This document shows, piece after piece, positions 46,321-58,424 of a stretch of 64,000 nt of DNA. Below the pieces are notes generated by a model, which ran no database searches, was not told the origin of the DNA, and saw only the letters and a program-made list of their open reading frames with translations. Position 1 is the stretch's first letter. Each line of letters opens with the position of its first letter. A program made the position numbers and the translations under genes. This DNA is from Albula goreensis (Eukaryota; Chordata; Actinopteri; Albuliformes; Albulidae), in the NCBI GenBank assembly GCA_022829145.1, contig CM040751.1, forward strand, positions 5,769,364 through 5,833,363. The letters are read 5' to 3'.

Positions 46321-47979
46321 AACATAACTGACTTAAGCCCATTCATTCCCTGGTCAGGATATGGTTGTGCTGTTGTGGAGGAAATGGTGTGTGTACTGTT
46401 CCCTGTTGTTAGCTGTTTATGCATTACTGTGTTTTGTCTCCCTAGTGGTAACCTAAAGGACCATGTGCTGTTAGCTATTGTCTACTGAGTGGCAGCTTTT
46501 TATGAGGTCATTTGGAAGTAATCAGGAAGTACTCAGAAATGTATTCAGATGGTCATGCTTTCTGATCTGTGAATGAATCTAAGTTCATCTGCTCATATTC
46601 AAGCCCTAAACAAGTATCTTTGGTATGTAAATGTTCCTTACATTATCATATACGATTATAGACAAACATGTCTATGTTTGTTGAATCTTAAATACTTGAA
46701 AATGAGCATATATATTTCAACATGTTCACCTATGCTGGCTCCTGTACTTGCAAAGTTGTCTGGACTAGCCGTATGTCTAGTCACCTTTAAATAGCTATCA
46801 TATCACTGTTTTGAATGACTAAGTTAGCATTTAAACATACATTAGTTAGATGATGTGGATTGACTACATTTCACATACTGACTTCCAGTTGGCATTTATT
46901 CTACGTCTCTGTCTCAGTTTTACCCTCTTATCTGTAGTTGTCATTAAAGAAGTGAAAGATTGATTAGAGGAGGAGATAAACTGCCTGCCTGCATAAAGGG
47001 CTGTAAGAAGGGCAGAACAGGGTGGCTGGGAATTGAACGCCCAATCAAAGGGCTGAGGCCTGTTTCCCGACCATGACCGTGAACCACCCAGAGACGGCAA
47101 GCTTGATTCCCAGGTTGAGCACTGCCGCTGGAGAGACATAAAGCCCCCATGACACACAGATGTAATTTTAATTTCTGGATATAGGCACCAGAGCCTTCCA
47201 TGACCCTATGCATTTCTGAATGAGCTGTGCATGAAATATCAACAGTATTTATTGATCTATTCATACATAACATTTCAAGACATGAGCTTCAACAACCAAT
47301 CAATATTGCATCAAAATAAGATATACTGTTGGCATATGCAGAAAAAAATGGCCATATGCAGACATTGCTGAAGGAATCAAGAAAGGAATAAGAATTCGAT
47401 GACATGAAGTAAATGTCTCTGAAATTCGGTCTGAAGATGGTGACGTCCAAAGAGAGATCGTTTTAGAGTCGAGGAAAGCAACTGAAAAATCATAGTACTC
47501 TGGAACAGCCAACAGTGATTGATTGTGTCTGATGACCAAAGTGGATGGCTGATTTGGTGAGCTGACAAAAGAGAAGTCTTGCATTGAGGTGCTAAACCAT
47601 AAAATCATTGGGGGGGTGCAGCGTCTGCTGCCGTTGGTGTATCTCAACATTTGATATGGTTGCGGTTGTTTTGGATTATAAGTGACCGTTTGAGTTCTCT
47701 GTGACCTGCAATAATCACCCCCCCAGACCTGGTTTTGTTTGACACCCCTCGGCAGGCGGAGGGAAATACAGAATTCCCAGGAGCACAGTCTTTTCCAGAA
47801 GACACCTACCAGACGTATGGATCACTGTTGCTCTCACTGACAAGTCAAGGTCATGTTTATTCCATCACAATGATAAAAACATACCAAACAACAGAAGAGG
47901 AAAAAGATGCCAGCTCTGTACCTGGAGATCACACTGTACCTGGGATTATTCACAACTCATGACTAGGCATAATGTATGA
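46321..47979. other. Non-coding stretch, possible decayed SINE
   Basis: No gene recognised. On the minus strand around 47020-47100, GGGCGTTCAATTCCC resembles a Pol III B box, but I cannot fold a convincing tRNA around it. C9-rich and G8 runs occur near 47717 and 47610. Confidence 0.5.
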
Positions 47980-48740
47980 AGACAAAATTCTGCACTCCCC
48001 TTATCTCGCTTTGCTGTGTGTAAATGAGCGTCCTTACATATTCACATGACAGCGTAATCTCCGCGTACCAGCGGGAATAGGTCACAGTGTATCACAACCA
48101 AATGTGCTGGCTGAGCTTCGCTAACAAATCATCTCTGCAGGAAATATGATTTCTGAAAGCATAAAGAAAAACCGTCTCTTTGATATCGGGTCATTTGTGA
48201 TCAGTGATAATCGAAAAGGAGAGGATGCATTTTATACATGGAGATATACATATGGAGATGATTTGGTTTTATGAAAATGGATTGCTCTGTTATTTTTCCT
48301 TTGATGCAATATATTTTTTATTTATGAATTTGGCATGAATACCATAGCTTACTGCAGTCATTTCAGTTTTAAAGAAATAGACAAAAGTTATCTTGGCATT
48401 ACATTATGTCATGTGACTCAATACAGCTTTGGAGTCAGAGTAATACAATGCATGGTTCATGATTAATTACCAAAATAAATCCAGGTTACTCATAATTGTA
48501 ACCATAAATACCGTCTATTTTGCCGTGGGCTTATGCTCGCTCGCAACTACATTTAATGAGATGGAGAAGATGCAGTCTCTGGTGGCGGCAATCAATTTTA
48601 CAGCCAAACGAACATGCAGCACTGTAAACATTGAGGGTGAGGGAATATTTCACCTACACTATGATTCTAATCAAGCATTTGCACAAAAATGAAACGTCTT
48701 CCTACCGTCCTGACGTTGAAATAAGGGTGTTTGAAGCCCC
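47980..48740. promoter_or_regulatory. Candidate conserved non-coding cluster
   Basis: 48000-48240: GTAAATGAGCGTCC, GCGTAATCTCCGCGTACC, GCGGGAATAGGTCACAG, TTTGATATCGGGTCATTTG, GATAATCGAAAAGGAGAGG. 48470-48700: ACCGTCTATTTTGCCGTGGG, GCTCGCTCGCAAC. Several TAAT cores; no recognised frame. Confidence 0.42.
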
Positions 48741-49079
48741 CGTTACATCCTCAGTGGAGCACCCTCTTCTCAAAGGCACAGACTAACAGAAGATCATAAT
48801 ATTGTCAAAATGTTAACATGGTATTCTGACGACTTAATAACCTTTTAAAATAGCACTTGTGGAAAATGAATGAAGGCATCTCCAAAACAATTATGGAAGG
48901 TCAATGTTAATATCGTGTAAAATAATACATGTATGTATATTTTATACTTTATATTTTTTTAATTTTGTTTTTGTCTTGGGAACATTTCCGAAACCCTTCA
49001 TGATGTGATGGGAACATTTCTGGGAGTCTAATTTTTTTGCTGGGAATTTGCCGGCAGGCTTTTTTTCTCATGCCATGTT
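48741..49079. other. Non-coding spacer
   Basis: AT-rich; GGGAACATTTC is repeated at about 48979 and 49011. Nothing else recognised. Confidence 0.55.
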
Positions 49080-49480
49080 ATTTTCTTGCATGCTCTCCAT
49101 CTGATCGGCATCAAATCATACAGATCATAAACCGCAGCTTCGCCACTATCGCTGTCTCAAACCAATGACGCACGAGCGACAGAGAAGGCGGCCGCTAATT
49201 GCCGAGAGCCAAAGTCGTCAGCGATCTGTATCCCTGCCGTTTGGTGGCGTTCTCATTCCGCCTGAGATGTAGCTCAGTCACGTGACCTGAAGTTCAGTTT
49301 CGTCTGCTGATGGAGATGAAATCGAAGTCATGGCGACGGCCGGAGCATAATTTATTTCGGCGGCGAGTGGGAGGCATCTTTGGTCTGTGCTGCTTTGCAT
49401 TCCAGCCCGTCCTCACCGCTCGAGACCCGAGGCTGTCAAACTTGACATAAATAAATAAATCTAAAAAGCTTTGAGGTTCC
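49080..49480. promoter_or_regulatory. Candidate regulatory island, most CpG-rich block in the window
   Basis: About 400 bp with CpG at high local density: GATCGGCATC, CCAATGACGCACGAGCGAC, AAGGCGGCCGCTAATTGCCG, AAAGTCGTCAGCGATCTG, GTCATGGCGACGGCCGG, TTCGGCGGCGAGTGGG, ACCGCTCGAGACCCGAGG. It carries a symmetric E-box (49277-49286). A minus-strand frame (49294-49593) is open but unrecognised. Promoter of an unannotated transcript or a conserved enhancer are both possible. Confidence 0.45.
49277..49286. promoter_or_regulatory. Palindromic E-box GTCACGTGAC
   Basis: Perfect 10-bp palindrome with CACGTG core; this extended form is bound by USF, MITF and TFEB-type bHLH-zip factors. It sits inside the CpG-rich block. 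Confidence 0.5.
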
Positions 49481-50744
49481 AGAGGACCCCCAATCTTCCA
49501 GGTACCTTCATCCTCAGGTGGCCTACGCCTACAGGCGCAACCACACCTACGAAAGATCGTAGAAGAACTAATCATACATAATTGCGGCTGCATGCTACAA
49601 TTACATTAAATCTTTGTAAGGCTTTGTTGTGCGATCTCACAATCCACCCCCGCAATCCGCTGTTTGAGTTGAAGTTTTCTGTTGTTGTTGGTGGAGATGG
49701 TGGAATGGTAATGGAGCTGGACTTGTAAGTCTGAAGTATCAGGTTAATTTCCTTGGTAGGACATTGCCATTGATGCCTTGAATTAGTCATTCCACTTGAA
49801 CTGCTTCAACAAATATCAAGCCAGTTCAATGGATCGTGTAGAAAAATATAAGTTGTATTCTCTGGATAATCTGCAAAGTTTGTACTTTTTTTTTCATAAA
49901 GAGGGATTTTTTGATTTTTTTTTTAAATTATTTTTTAAAGAACATAAGCCAGATAATTCTGCTTTGCAGGATGTTCTGTACCCACCACCCAGACGATGGG
50001 TTGTTCAGTTCATTCACAGTACTGACTTCAAAAATGCAATTCACAGAAACACACAAAAAATGTTTACTCCATTTTTAGATCCATTTGGCAGTATTCTCAT
50101 TTTCTGAGCACAATTTACTATTCCGCTGCACACAAAACTTCTTGTTTGTTCCGAAACATTAGCTCGGCAGGTCCACTGAGCGTAAATGCACTCTCCTCTG
50201 TCAGGTGACACATTCAGAAGCCGAAGGTTGCTCAGCATGTAATTTACCCAAAAAAAAAAATAAATAAATAAATAAATAAATAAAAATGAAGCCAAATAAT
50301 AGTGTAAATTTTAACACAACTGTCCATTTTTTTCAGGGACTGGACTGGTCTTTATCAACCTATTTCCAATGAGTTAATCTGCATTAGTGTGATATAAACA
50401 CATCAGTGTCACTGCTTCAGAGCAATCTCATTTCCACGGGTTGATTTAGGAAGTCTTGATCTGACTCTACGTCTCTAAGGTGGTTAGCCACCGACATTTC
50501 TTTCTGTGCCATAAATCTCTCAGCCACCTCATCAGGTCGTGGAAGATAATCAGCAGAAAATGGAGATGAATGATTTCCGCTTGGCCCCGCCCCTTTTAAT
50601 TCTCCTTAAACAAAGCGAAGCCGTGTGGGACTGTGAAGGGAGTGTTATTTATTCGCTCAGCGGAGAGGAACGGTGCAAGCTTAAAATTGTACATGGCTTG
50701 CATTTTTTTTTTTTTTTCCTGCAGGATATTTTAAGCACCGATTC
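49481..50744. other. Non-coding stretch with A/AAAT tract
   Basis: A11 followed by (AAAT)n at 50250-50284. T-rich 49889-49935. T17 at about 50704-50718. No gene recognised. Confidence 0.6.
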
Positions 50745-50870
50745 AGGCAAGGCGCTACGCTCAAGGGCAGGGTTGCTCTCATCCACCTGGGATTCAAATC
50801 TGCAACCCTCTGGTAAAAAAAGGCTAGCTCTCCAGTGACTACACCACTCTGCTGTTCAATGCAGAACTGC
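50745..50870 (+). repeat. Short dispersed element, GCTCAAGGG type, copy 3
   Basis: ACGCTCAAGGGCAGGG, CACCTGGGATTCAAATCTGC, AACCCTCTGGTAAAAAA, CTCCAGTGACTACACCACTC and CTGCTGTTC follow the same order as copy 2. A poly-T stretch (about 50704-50718) lies just upstream. Confidence 0.68.
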
Positions 50871-51229
50871 AGCTCTGTTTGAGGATGCTACATTCTGCTT
50901 CACTGAAAATATTAGACATGCTACATATTTTGGATTGAGCATTTTTTTTCTCTGTTTGTGGAAAACATTCGGTCATCATTCATCTGGTATACAAAGCATA
51001 TTTTTTTATGAAATGCTTCTTCTTTTGCTGCCAATTATAGTGCATGCTGTTTCATTAGGTTGTTCTTTTTTCTCTCTCTCTCTCCCCTCTGCCAGCTGCA
51101 GTTGAGCTGCTTTTTTTCTCCCCCCCCCCCTCACAGAGCACATCAACACTGACTACATTGGCAGTCAGATTCGGTTTGCTTCAAAGCGACTGGTTTGACA
51201 GCTGATGTCATGCCTTTTAGTCACTGCAC
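50871..51229. repeat. Pyrimidine-rich stretch
   Basis: CT-rich 51064-51090, then TTTTTTTCTCCCCCCCCCCC at 51111-51130. The remainder is AT-rich spacer with nothing recognised. Confidence 0.7.
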
Positions 51230-51800
51230 GATACGTTAGTCCTTCCTCTTAATTTCACCCCAACCCCCTCAGCTTCTCATATCGTTGTCCTGAATTCTGC
51301 CAAGTCCGGCCGCACCCACTTCGCGTGCTCCTCAGACGGGTCATTTCGGTGGGATTACTGTCAAGAGGAAGCCCGGAGGCCGTTTTTTTGTGGAGTTTAT
51401 CCCATCTCAGGGACTCGATGTGGTACAACTTTCCAGCGCATTGCGTTTTGGACATGCAGTGAGGCGCTCACATGACTTGGGCAGAGTTCTGACTTTTCAT
51501 GTCTGCTCAGTATATATTTAAATCAGTCTGAACCCTCTTCTGTTTTGGGCCAAAGGGCCACAGACATACGGCGACTTTTGTTTCCTGTTCCTGTCCTGAG
51601 AGCGCGCATGATTGGCTAATGAGATTCTCAAGATGTGGCTTGTTTTGCTATGACTAATAGAATGACATAATCTCCTGGGTGATGCAAGATTTCGAGTAGC
51701 AAAACCAGAAACCTGATTCTTTCTCTTGACCATAAGCACCTGTTACTGCTCCCGTTCACAGCTGATATTGCAAAGTGATGTGATGTCATCGATAACTACA
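51230..51800. promoter_or_regulatory. Candidate conserved non-coding island
   Basis: CGATACGTTAGTCC, AGTCCGGCCGCACCC, TTCGCGTGCTCC, GACGGGTCATTTCGG and GGGATTACTG (OTX/bicoid-type) in the first half. The second half has GAGAGCGCGCATG followed by ATTGGCTAATGAG (51611-51623), a reverse CCAAT joined to a TAAT core. Frames on the minus strand are unrecognised. Confidence 0.45.
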
Positions 51801-52234
51801 CAGCCACCTTCCATATGGGCCAATTACAGAGCTCGGTTTAGGATGGAACTGCTCACCATTACAAATGAATGCTTGAATACAAATGTCATTTACCTGATTT
51901 AACTCTGATGCAAGCATGTTTTTGGTTCCTCACAAACACCGTTTGGTGAATTCAGTGACCTACAAAATGGCCAAGGTATGGTTGTAAAAAATAACATTAA
52001 TAAAACTATCTTTAATGTATCATGAAAAGTTGATCAGCACAAGGATGAAAGCCCAGTTATGCATAATTCATTGAGTTTAAATGTGTAATATATTTCATAT
52101 TACCTCCAGCGTCTTAATAAAATCCAGCTGAACAGACTACATTCTAACCACAACAATTGCTTTGGCACCAGATACTTTGGATAAAAGAATCAGCCTACAT
52201 TGGTGGTTTTAATTAAAAGTGAGACCTTTTGAAG
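51801..52234. other. Non-coding spacer
   Basis: AT-rich; nothing recognised. Confidence 0.6.
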
Positions 52235-52790
52235 ATTAATGTTCCAATTAGCAGGCCCTCTGTCGTAATGTGCTGATACACACCCAACACGATTCAGGGC
52301 TTAAAATAGTCTCATCACACAATGTGAGTGATTGATGTGATCCGCAGAAGAATACGCGAACATGAAGGACGCTGTAAATGGGACAAACACAGACATGACG
52401 TGATAAGAAATAAACACAGCAAATACTCATTTCAAATGACAGGCTTAAGAATGACGCGTGCTACCGGAATTCCAAGCGGGAGAACGCTCTGTACCGAATC
52501 TAATTCACTGAGAAATAAATGCATTTGTAATTAAAATATTAATGGCTGCCAAAAAGTGTGATAGCCTGAATAAATTCTGCTTTGGGTTTTGTGTTTCCTC
52601 GTTCTATCAGTGGGGTACAGTTTGTTCGGCTGCATGTAAAAAGACACAGAAAAGACTGGTCCGGAGTGTAATTAGTGTACCCTGGATCAGTAACAGCTCG
52701 TTCAAGCAGAACAGTGCTGTGACAAATTGCAGTTTTAATCCTGCTTAATTTTGTTTGGAATTTCTCAGCTCGGCTTGCATGAGAAACGCA
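52235..52790. promoter_or_regulatory. Candidate conserved non-coding island
   Basis: TTCCAATTAGCAGGCCC, TGTCGTAATGTGCTG, GATCCGCAGAAGAATACGCG, CATGACGTGATAAG, ATGACGCGTGCTACCGG, TGTAATTAAAATATTAATGG and GGTCCGGAGTGTAATTAGTG. Retained CpGs plus repeated homeodomain cores; no recognised coding frame. Confidence 0.47.
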
Positions 52791-53129
52791 AACTTAAATT
52801 CTCTGTTTGTGTTTTCCCCTCTCTACCTCTCTCTCTCTTTCCTTCTCTCTCTGTCAACTAAGTCTGGAAAGCAAACATATGACGTAACTGATGACCAGTG
52901 CCAAAAAAATGAATTGTACCAGTCATGGGTCATAAGAAGGAAAAAAAGTGCTGTGTCATTTCACCTTGTATTAAAACATTCCAATGTGTTTGTGTTCTTA
53001 ACATCTGCAGGATATGTTTCTTCTATTTTGCAGACGGTCTGTCAATGATTTAAAACTAGAAGTTCATAAATGATAAATTTTTCTTGCTTTCCTTTTCCCT
53101 TGAAATGGGGGTATATTCTGGAGTCTTAA
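52791..53129. other. Spacer with CT tract
   Basis: Pyrimidine run at 52812-52852 (TCTCTCTCTC type, with one A). The rest is AT-rich without a recognised feature. Confidence 0.65.
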
Positions 53130-53900
53130 AGCAACCTTAGCAAGAGGGCCATGTAAAATACCAATGGACATTTTTTTCCCCCTGATTTATTGGCCCAATA
53201 GGGCCTAACTTTGTGATTACCTCACTTGGGTTCTCATGCGTTTCGATGGGTTTTCCTCGATTTTTAATTTGTGCGAATCCCTCAATTAGTCTGAGAGTTG
53301 GATGATTATCTGAATCACCTGTGGTGTGCAGTGTGGGGACTGGCTTCCAATCAGTGATTGAGAGCAGGTGTAACTGCATTTCCCTTCGCCCAATCAGAGT
53401 GTTGCAACACCCTTTCTATTGGGTACTTAAGGGGTAGCAGTCGGCTGCTCTAGTGATCATTTGATCCGAAACAATACCATGGCCAGACTTCCAGACCCAG
53501 TGAAGAGCTTTATTGTAGAAAATTGTATCTGTAGTGGTAAACCTGGTAAGAGTTGAAAGACTAAGTGAGGCAGGGCTTAGTTAAAATGTTGAGGGCCAGC
53601 AATCTGAACGTTATATTGCTGGTACCCCTGTCTGTGGGTTAAGGGGTATTCCTTACAAATTACTGGTGTACCCCTATGATCCCTGAGCCCAGCAGTTGGT
53701 GTGTGTTTATTTCATTTCCAAAAACTCCATTCTGAACATTTTAGGTATTTGGAGAAGCCTTTGATTTTAAGAGGAATTTGGTAAAGGTTGTCATAAGGCA
53801 ACATTTCCCCAATTTTGTTCAATTTTGAGTGGGTGGGAATTTGCTCTGGGCCCTCCCTCTTGATTGGAAGGTTTTTTTCACTACTGCTGCAAGTTATCAA
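53130..53900 (+). repeat. Dispersed repeat R1, copy C
   Basis: Holds the full R1 core: TGAATCACCTGTGG (53311-53324), GCAGTGTGGGGACTGGCTTC, ATCAGTGATTGAGAGCAGG, GCCCAATCAGAGTG, CCCTTTCTATTGGGTAC, TTAAGGGGTAGCAGT, then GAGGCAGGGCTTAGTT (compare GAGGCAGGGCTTCATCC in copy A) and GGTACCCCTGTCTGTGGGTT (compare GGTTCCCCTGCCTGTGGGCT in copy B). The CCAAT box and the TACTTAAGGGG block downstream of it are promoter-like. Ends are estimated. Confidence 0.72.
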
Positions 53901-54289
53901 ACCCACCTTCATCCACAGGCAAACCGGTACAGAGATTAGCTGGGTCAATATTATATATTAAGTTCAACAATACAATTTTATATGTTTAAAAAAAAAAAAG
54001 TAATAACTCCATAGCCTATAGGAAGTAGGGAATGGAATGGTGAAAATGTGTGTTGGTCTGTCACCATGTTTTGCATTCCTTACTTCTATACTTCTATCAT
54101 GTACATTTTCAGGTTTTTTTTTTTTTTCTAAATATTATAGCTAAATCTATTTATATAACACATAATCTGATTGATGTATATGTGATCTACTTTTGGTATT
54201 GTTGGGACAATTAATAGTCATGTTGTTTACAGTTTTCACCATATTATTTACAGACTTTGTTTTTTTTTCATTATTCATGACTGATTAAG
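53901..54289. other. Non-coding AT-rich spacer
   Basis: A12 near 53988 and T15 near 54114; nothing else recognised. Confidence 0.6.
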
Positions 54290-54560
54290 GGAAATGAAAA
54301 TTGTGCCTGACATGTCTAGCTTGCGCTACACAGAAACGTGCATGACACGGAACCAGATGTTTCATATTTTTGTGCTCTTCGGCTCTCGCATCAAACTTTC
54401 CTTAATGGCGTTTGCGCTGCATAGGTAATGCAAGGCATAATGTATACATCCGTTTGCAGCTTGCAAATCTGTCGCAGTTATTTGTTTGAAAAAGAACTCC
54501 CATATGTAAATGCGTTTGCAGCTGTCAGAGGAAATGCAGGTCCTCATCCGGTACCTTTCA
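54290..54560. promoter_or_regulatory. Candidate conserved non-coding island
   Basis: CTAGCTTGCGCTACACAG, AACGTGCATGACACGG, CTTCGGCTCTCGCATC, AATGGCGTTTGCGCTGC, then TCCGTTTGCAGCTTGCAAAT and GCGTTTGCAGCTGTCAG, so a CGTTTGCAGCT motif is repeated about 60 bp apart. No frame of note. Confidence 0.42.
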
Positions 54561-56439
54561 GGCCGTGTTTGATTCTGCTCGTTTGACTCCGTGTTTCTCT
54601 GAGGCAGAGCCTCGGTGCAGCTGAAGTGGTTTTTTTTTTTTTATATAACCCAGTCGCAGGTCGGGCCTTGCCACAAACAAGCGGCAGAAGTAGTACGGTG
54701 ATGAAGTTATAACTGATGAGTTATGGGCCTACATGTGGGAGTAGGAGTGGCTTATGCGGTGATGAGCGAATCAGCAACCATGGCATCAACTAACTGCCAA
54801 TCACTGACTTGTCCCAGCCAATCAAAAGGTTTAATAGCAAGCTTTCCTCCTAACAATGCTTCTCTTGCATTCTCATAAAGTGTGTCCAAAAAAAGGAAAT
54901 GCAAATAATATCATTTACCAATACACTAATAGCAATAATTAAGAAAATGCATGTGGCGGAAATGGTTTCAGGGAATGAGAGACAAGTACTCAAAAGAATG
55001 GAATTACAAATGGCTTGCTGGATAAAGCGGTTTTCCATTAACTTTTTATAGAACATGCATTATGTCAACTTTAATAACGCTGTGAATATAACTGTACATG
55101 TTTCATAAGGTTATGTGACTTTATGTCATAAATATGTCATGCAACTTCCAGGAATATGTCCTTTTAAAATGTGTGGCACATTATGGTATTAAAGTAAATA
55201 AATATTAATATAGTTATTACTTGTCTGGCAGTGAAATCTTAAAGGCCCACCCCAGCTTTACTTATTTCTGTGTTTTATGAGTTTTTACTTGTTAAAAAGG
55301 ATGAGTCCGACTAAAGCAGCACAAAATACATCAGCATTGTTTTGCTATGTCATCCGGTTGCTAATCTTACGGAAGGGCTATTTGTGCTTGCGATAATTTG
55401 AATTGGATGCCCCCTCCCCCCCCAGTTGTCCTGAAACACGGATAATAAGTGATCGCAATGACTGCAGCTGCTTTGAAATACAATTCCAACCAACACCACC
55501 TCACAGCCAGGAAAAAGCATGTTAGACAAGCCCCTATCAATGCAATAACGTCTATGCATGCAAAGAACGCCTTGAGGTTTGCGGCAGCCCATTTGTGATG
55601 AAAGCAGTCCAGACAGAAAAAAAAAAAATTAATGTAGTCCCATAAATTAATGAAAACATGTATGAACCACAACCACTAAACATGGTTTTTGTGCATCAAC
55701 TGACTCCCAGACTCAACCTGCAGAGTTTGGCTTGCAATCGGAGTTGTTGGCTGTGACCACACTATTGTATCTATATAAATGAATGTTTGGGTTGCTGGCT
55801 AAATGCAACAAACATGATCATCCCTCGTCATCATTTACATCATCCAAGAACTCACCAGAAGGCATGCTGACTCCCCCCCCCCCCGCCCCCTCCACTGCAG
55901 TGTGTGGTGAAATGCTGTACCTGATTCCTATGCTCGTCACTCCGGCTTTCAATGTGAGCAGGTGCGGCGACCTTAGCCGATGAAATATGCATGAACCGCA
56001 AAGCTATCTGGCTGTTTCCACACGAAGACTAGAGAAGTGGGCCTAAGTGTCTTGTCAGGAACTTAATATGCCATTATACCTGTACACAGCTGCCAGTAAC
56101 ACGCCATGTTACTTTGTTTGCAAGCAAATACATAAGGGATGAGGTAGCGAATATGCTAAATGTTTGCAGCACTGCCCTGGATGTTAGAAGTCACTGGACA
56201 TGCAGAATCATGAGAGAAACTTCCAAGTTTTTCTTTCTCTAAAATGTGATTGTGACTCACTGGCTTGACTTTTAATTGTTATTATGTGCTATTTTTGAAG
56301 TCCTGGCACTCTCTATGGTATTGTATACTGAAAGAGAAATGTGTGAACAATTGTTGTTATTGAAAGAGATTTCAGCCATGAAACAAAGGTTTGACAGTAA
56401 ACCCGCTGTTGCATAATCTTTCAGTCTTGACTTCTTTAT
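54561..56439. other. Non-coding stretch
   Basis: No gene recognised. 54600-54800 has scattered CpGs. C-rich runs at 55410-55423 and 55873-55884. 55950-56100 (GGTGCGGCGACCTTAGCCG) may be a small island. Confidence 0.5.
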
Positions 56440-56660
56440 GTTTGCCTCTTCCATACTGAGGTTTCCCCTTCCTGTGGAGAGGGCTGTGGAATTGGAGGAC
56501 TGCAGAGCGCCGGGTGGAGAAAGACAAGCCGTGAGACGCACTGTAGCTGGCCGCCCGGCAGCAGAAGCTCATTAAAGCGCTCAGAGACGCCAGCGGATCA
56601 GCGAGACCTTTCCACACCTGCGAGGTATCGCTGCTCCTGCATTACCGTCTTCCCCTGGTC
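56440..56660. promoter_or_regulatory. Candidate regulatory island
   Basis: GC-richer block: AGAGCGCCGGGTGG, AGCCGTGAGACGCAC, TGGCCGCCCGGCAGC, AAAGCGCTCAGAGACGCC, AGCGGATCAGCGAG, TGCGAGGTATCGCTG. Minus-strand frames overlap out of phase and are unrecognised. Confidence 0.38.
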
Positions 56661-57529
56661 CTCCAGTCTGCCAGTCACCCAATTATATATCAGCACTTGG
56701 ATAAGTCCTTGTCAGACTTCTCTCGCACTGTTTGGTCTGACCCAAGACTGTCAGAAAAAAACGTGGTTTGTTTTGAGAAGTCTGTTGTCATATTCATTTA
56801 TGGAAGTGTGCATTTACAAAAACTAAAAAGAGTTTAAAGAGTAAAAAAGAAGAAAAAAGGATTTTGTTAAAGCATTAGGTGAACTAGAAGATGCAGGGCG
56901 TACCGGTTTCTGCACTTCACAGCATGGATTTGTATCGTGACCTTTCAGATGATGGCCATGGCTGACAACAACAACAGGAGGGTACATAATTAGCAAGAGC
57001 CTCACCCAGGATGGGCCGGTTTCTGTTGTCTGGGTGCGCCCTGCATCTTTGCAAAATCGTGACTCTTCGGATGAACTGAGCATGTGCAAGGTGCCTGCTC
57101 TGTCTGAGTTGTGTGGGTATACATCACAGTGACTGCATGGCTGAACTGGAGCCAACATTGATGGTGTTCCCACTGAACAAGGATGTGTTCTGTGCCAAAT
57201 AAACTATGCATGAGAAAAGCTGTGAACATTTTATACCAATATAAACTATATGAATGTTGAATTATTTCAGAGAACTTTACTGTATAGCCCCTCGGACTTA
57301 CAGAAGAGTGAAGTACAAACTTTCCTTAACATGTTTTGGGGGGGGGGCTGAGTTTGGAGAGTGTTATTACGTTTCCGGAGGGTGTTTGTGGATACCGCCT
57401 CCTCAAGAGAGCAGTAAAACAAACAGACAAACAGAACTGGTCCAATCTAAGTGAGGAGTTGCAGAAACTCATATTTGTGTTTGTGATATCTGACCTGGCC
57501 ACCAGATTGAATGAAAGGTGGTCTAATGT
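56661..57529. other. Non-coding stretch
   Basis: No gene recognised; G10 at 57338-57347. Confidence 0.6.
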
Positions 57530-57865
57530 GTTGATGCCATGCCAATTTACGTTCTTAATTATTTAATTAGCCCGATAATCTATGCTTATTTCTCATTTCA
57601 GCTACTTCTCCTGATCTCATGAATGACGGACCAACTATTCCCATGAGTGAATTGACATTTGCAACGAACGAGCTAATTCAGCCAGAGTCTTACATACACA
57701 CCAACCTTCCAGGGCTGTATTTGCACACTTTATAGCCTATAATAACCTCATTTAAGCATTATATATCCAGCGGTTATCATTAGCATAGTATCTCAGCCCA
57801 GCGTGAACAGGAGATTAGCTTAAATCAATCTAAATTGCCTAAATAGTCAAGGTATTGATGTCTGC
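57530..57865. promoter_or_regulatory. Candidate enhancer-like island, dense TAAT cores
   Basis: TTAATTATTTAATTAG (57555-57570) is followed by CCCGATAATC, GAATGACGGACC, AACGAACGAGCTAATTCAGC, TATCCAGCGGTTATCATTAG and GGAGATTAGCTTAAATC. The very high density of homeodomain cores and absence of repeats or frames make this one of the better enhancer candidates. Confidence 0.48.
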
Positions 57866-58424
57866 AGTCATTCTGAATGGCGATGTGTTTATATGATTTA
57901 TGATTATAATGTACAAAAAAAGAGCAAGTGGGATGTGAGCATACACAGCCGGACTGGAAGGTGCAACATGCTGAGAGACTGATGGGTGTCATTAATGCTC
58001 ATTCATCCTTACTTTTTAAGCTGAGATGTGGCACATTTTTCATTACTGTTTATCACAGTTTTGGAAGGTGATCAGAGAAAATCTTGGAAATAAAATGAAC
58101 CTCACAGAGGTGAAGTTTTAATGCAATTTTACACTTGCTCAATCTTTATTCCCGCATTTGCACTTTACCCTCTCACAAAATGGTAAAAAAGTGAAAGTGA
58201 ATTTATTTTATAGAATATAAACGAGTCTCTCACACACACACAAACACACAGCTTCAACACACAGATAATACTATTTCTAATCTCAGATTTGGAGCTGCCG
58301 TGCCAGTGTAAAGCATTTAAAATCAATCGTTCTTTAAATAAATAACGCAATAATATTTTCCCAGCAGGTAATCCTGGGAAAACTATTTTTTTCTGTGATA
58401 AGTCTTAATTCTGTTTGTAGCCCC
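57866..58424. other. Non-coding spacer
   Basis: Short CA run at about 58229-58250; nothing else recognised. Confidence 0.6.

Noticed and set aside
47010..47110. Possible tRNA or tRNA-derived SINE on the minus strand (GGGCGTTCAATTCCC B-box-like)
   Set aside because: The T stem has a mismatch and no acceptor or anticodon stem forms convincingly; A box unclear.
55410..55884. C-rich homopolymers at 55410-55423 and 55873-55884
   Set aside because: Ordinary low-complexity runs; their exact length may also be a sequencing artefact, so no biological claim is made.
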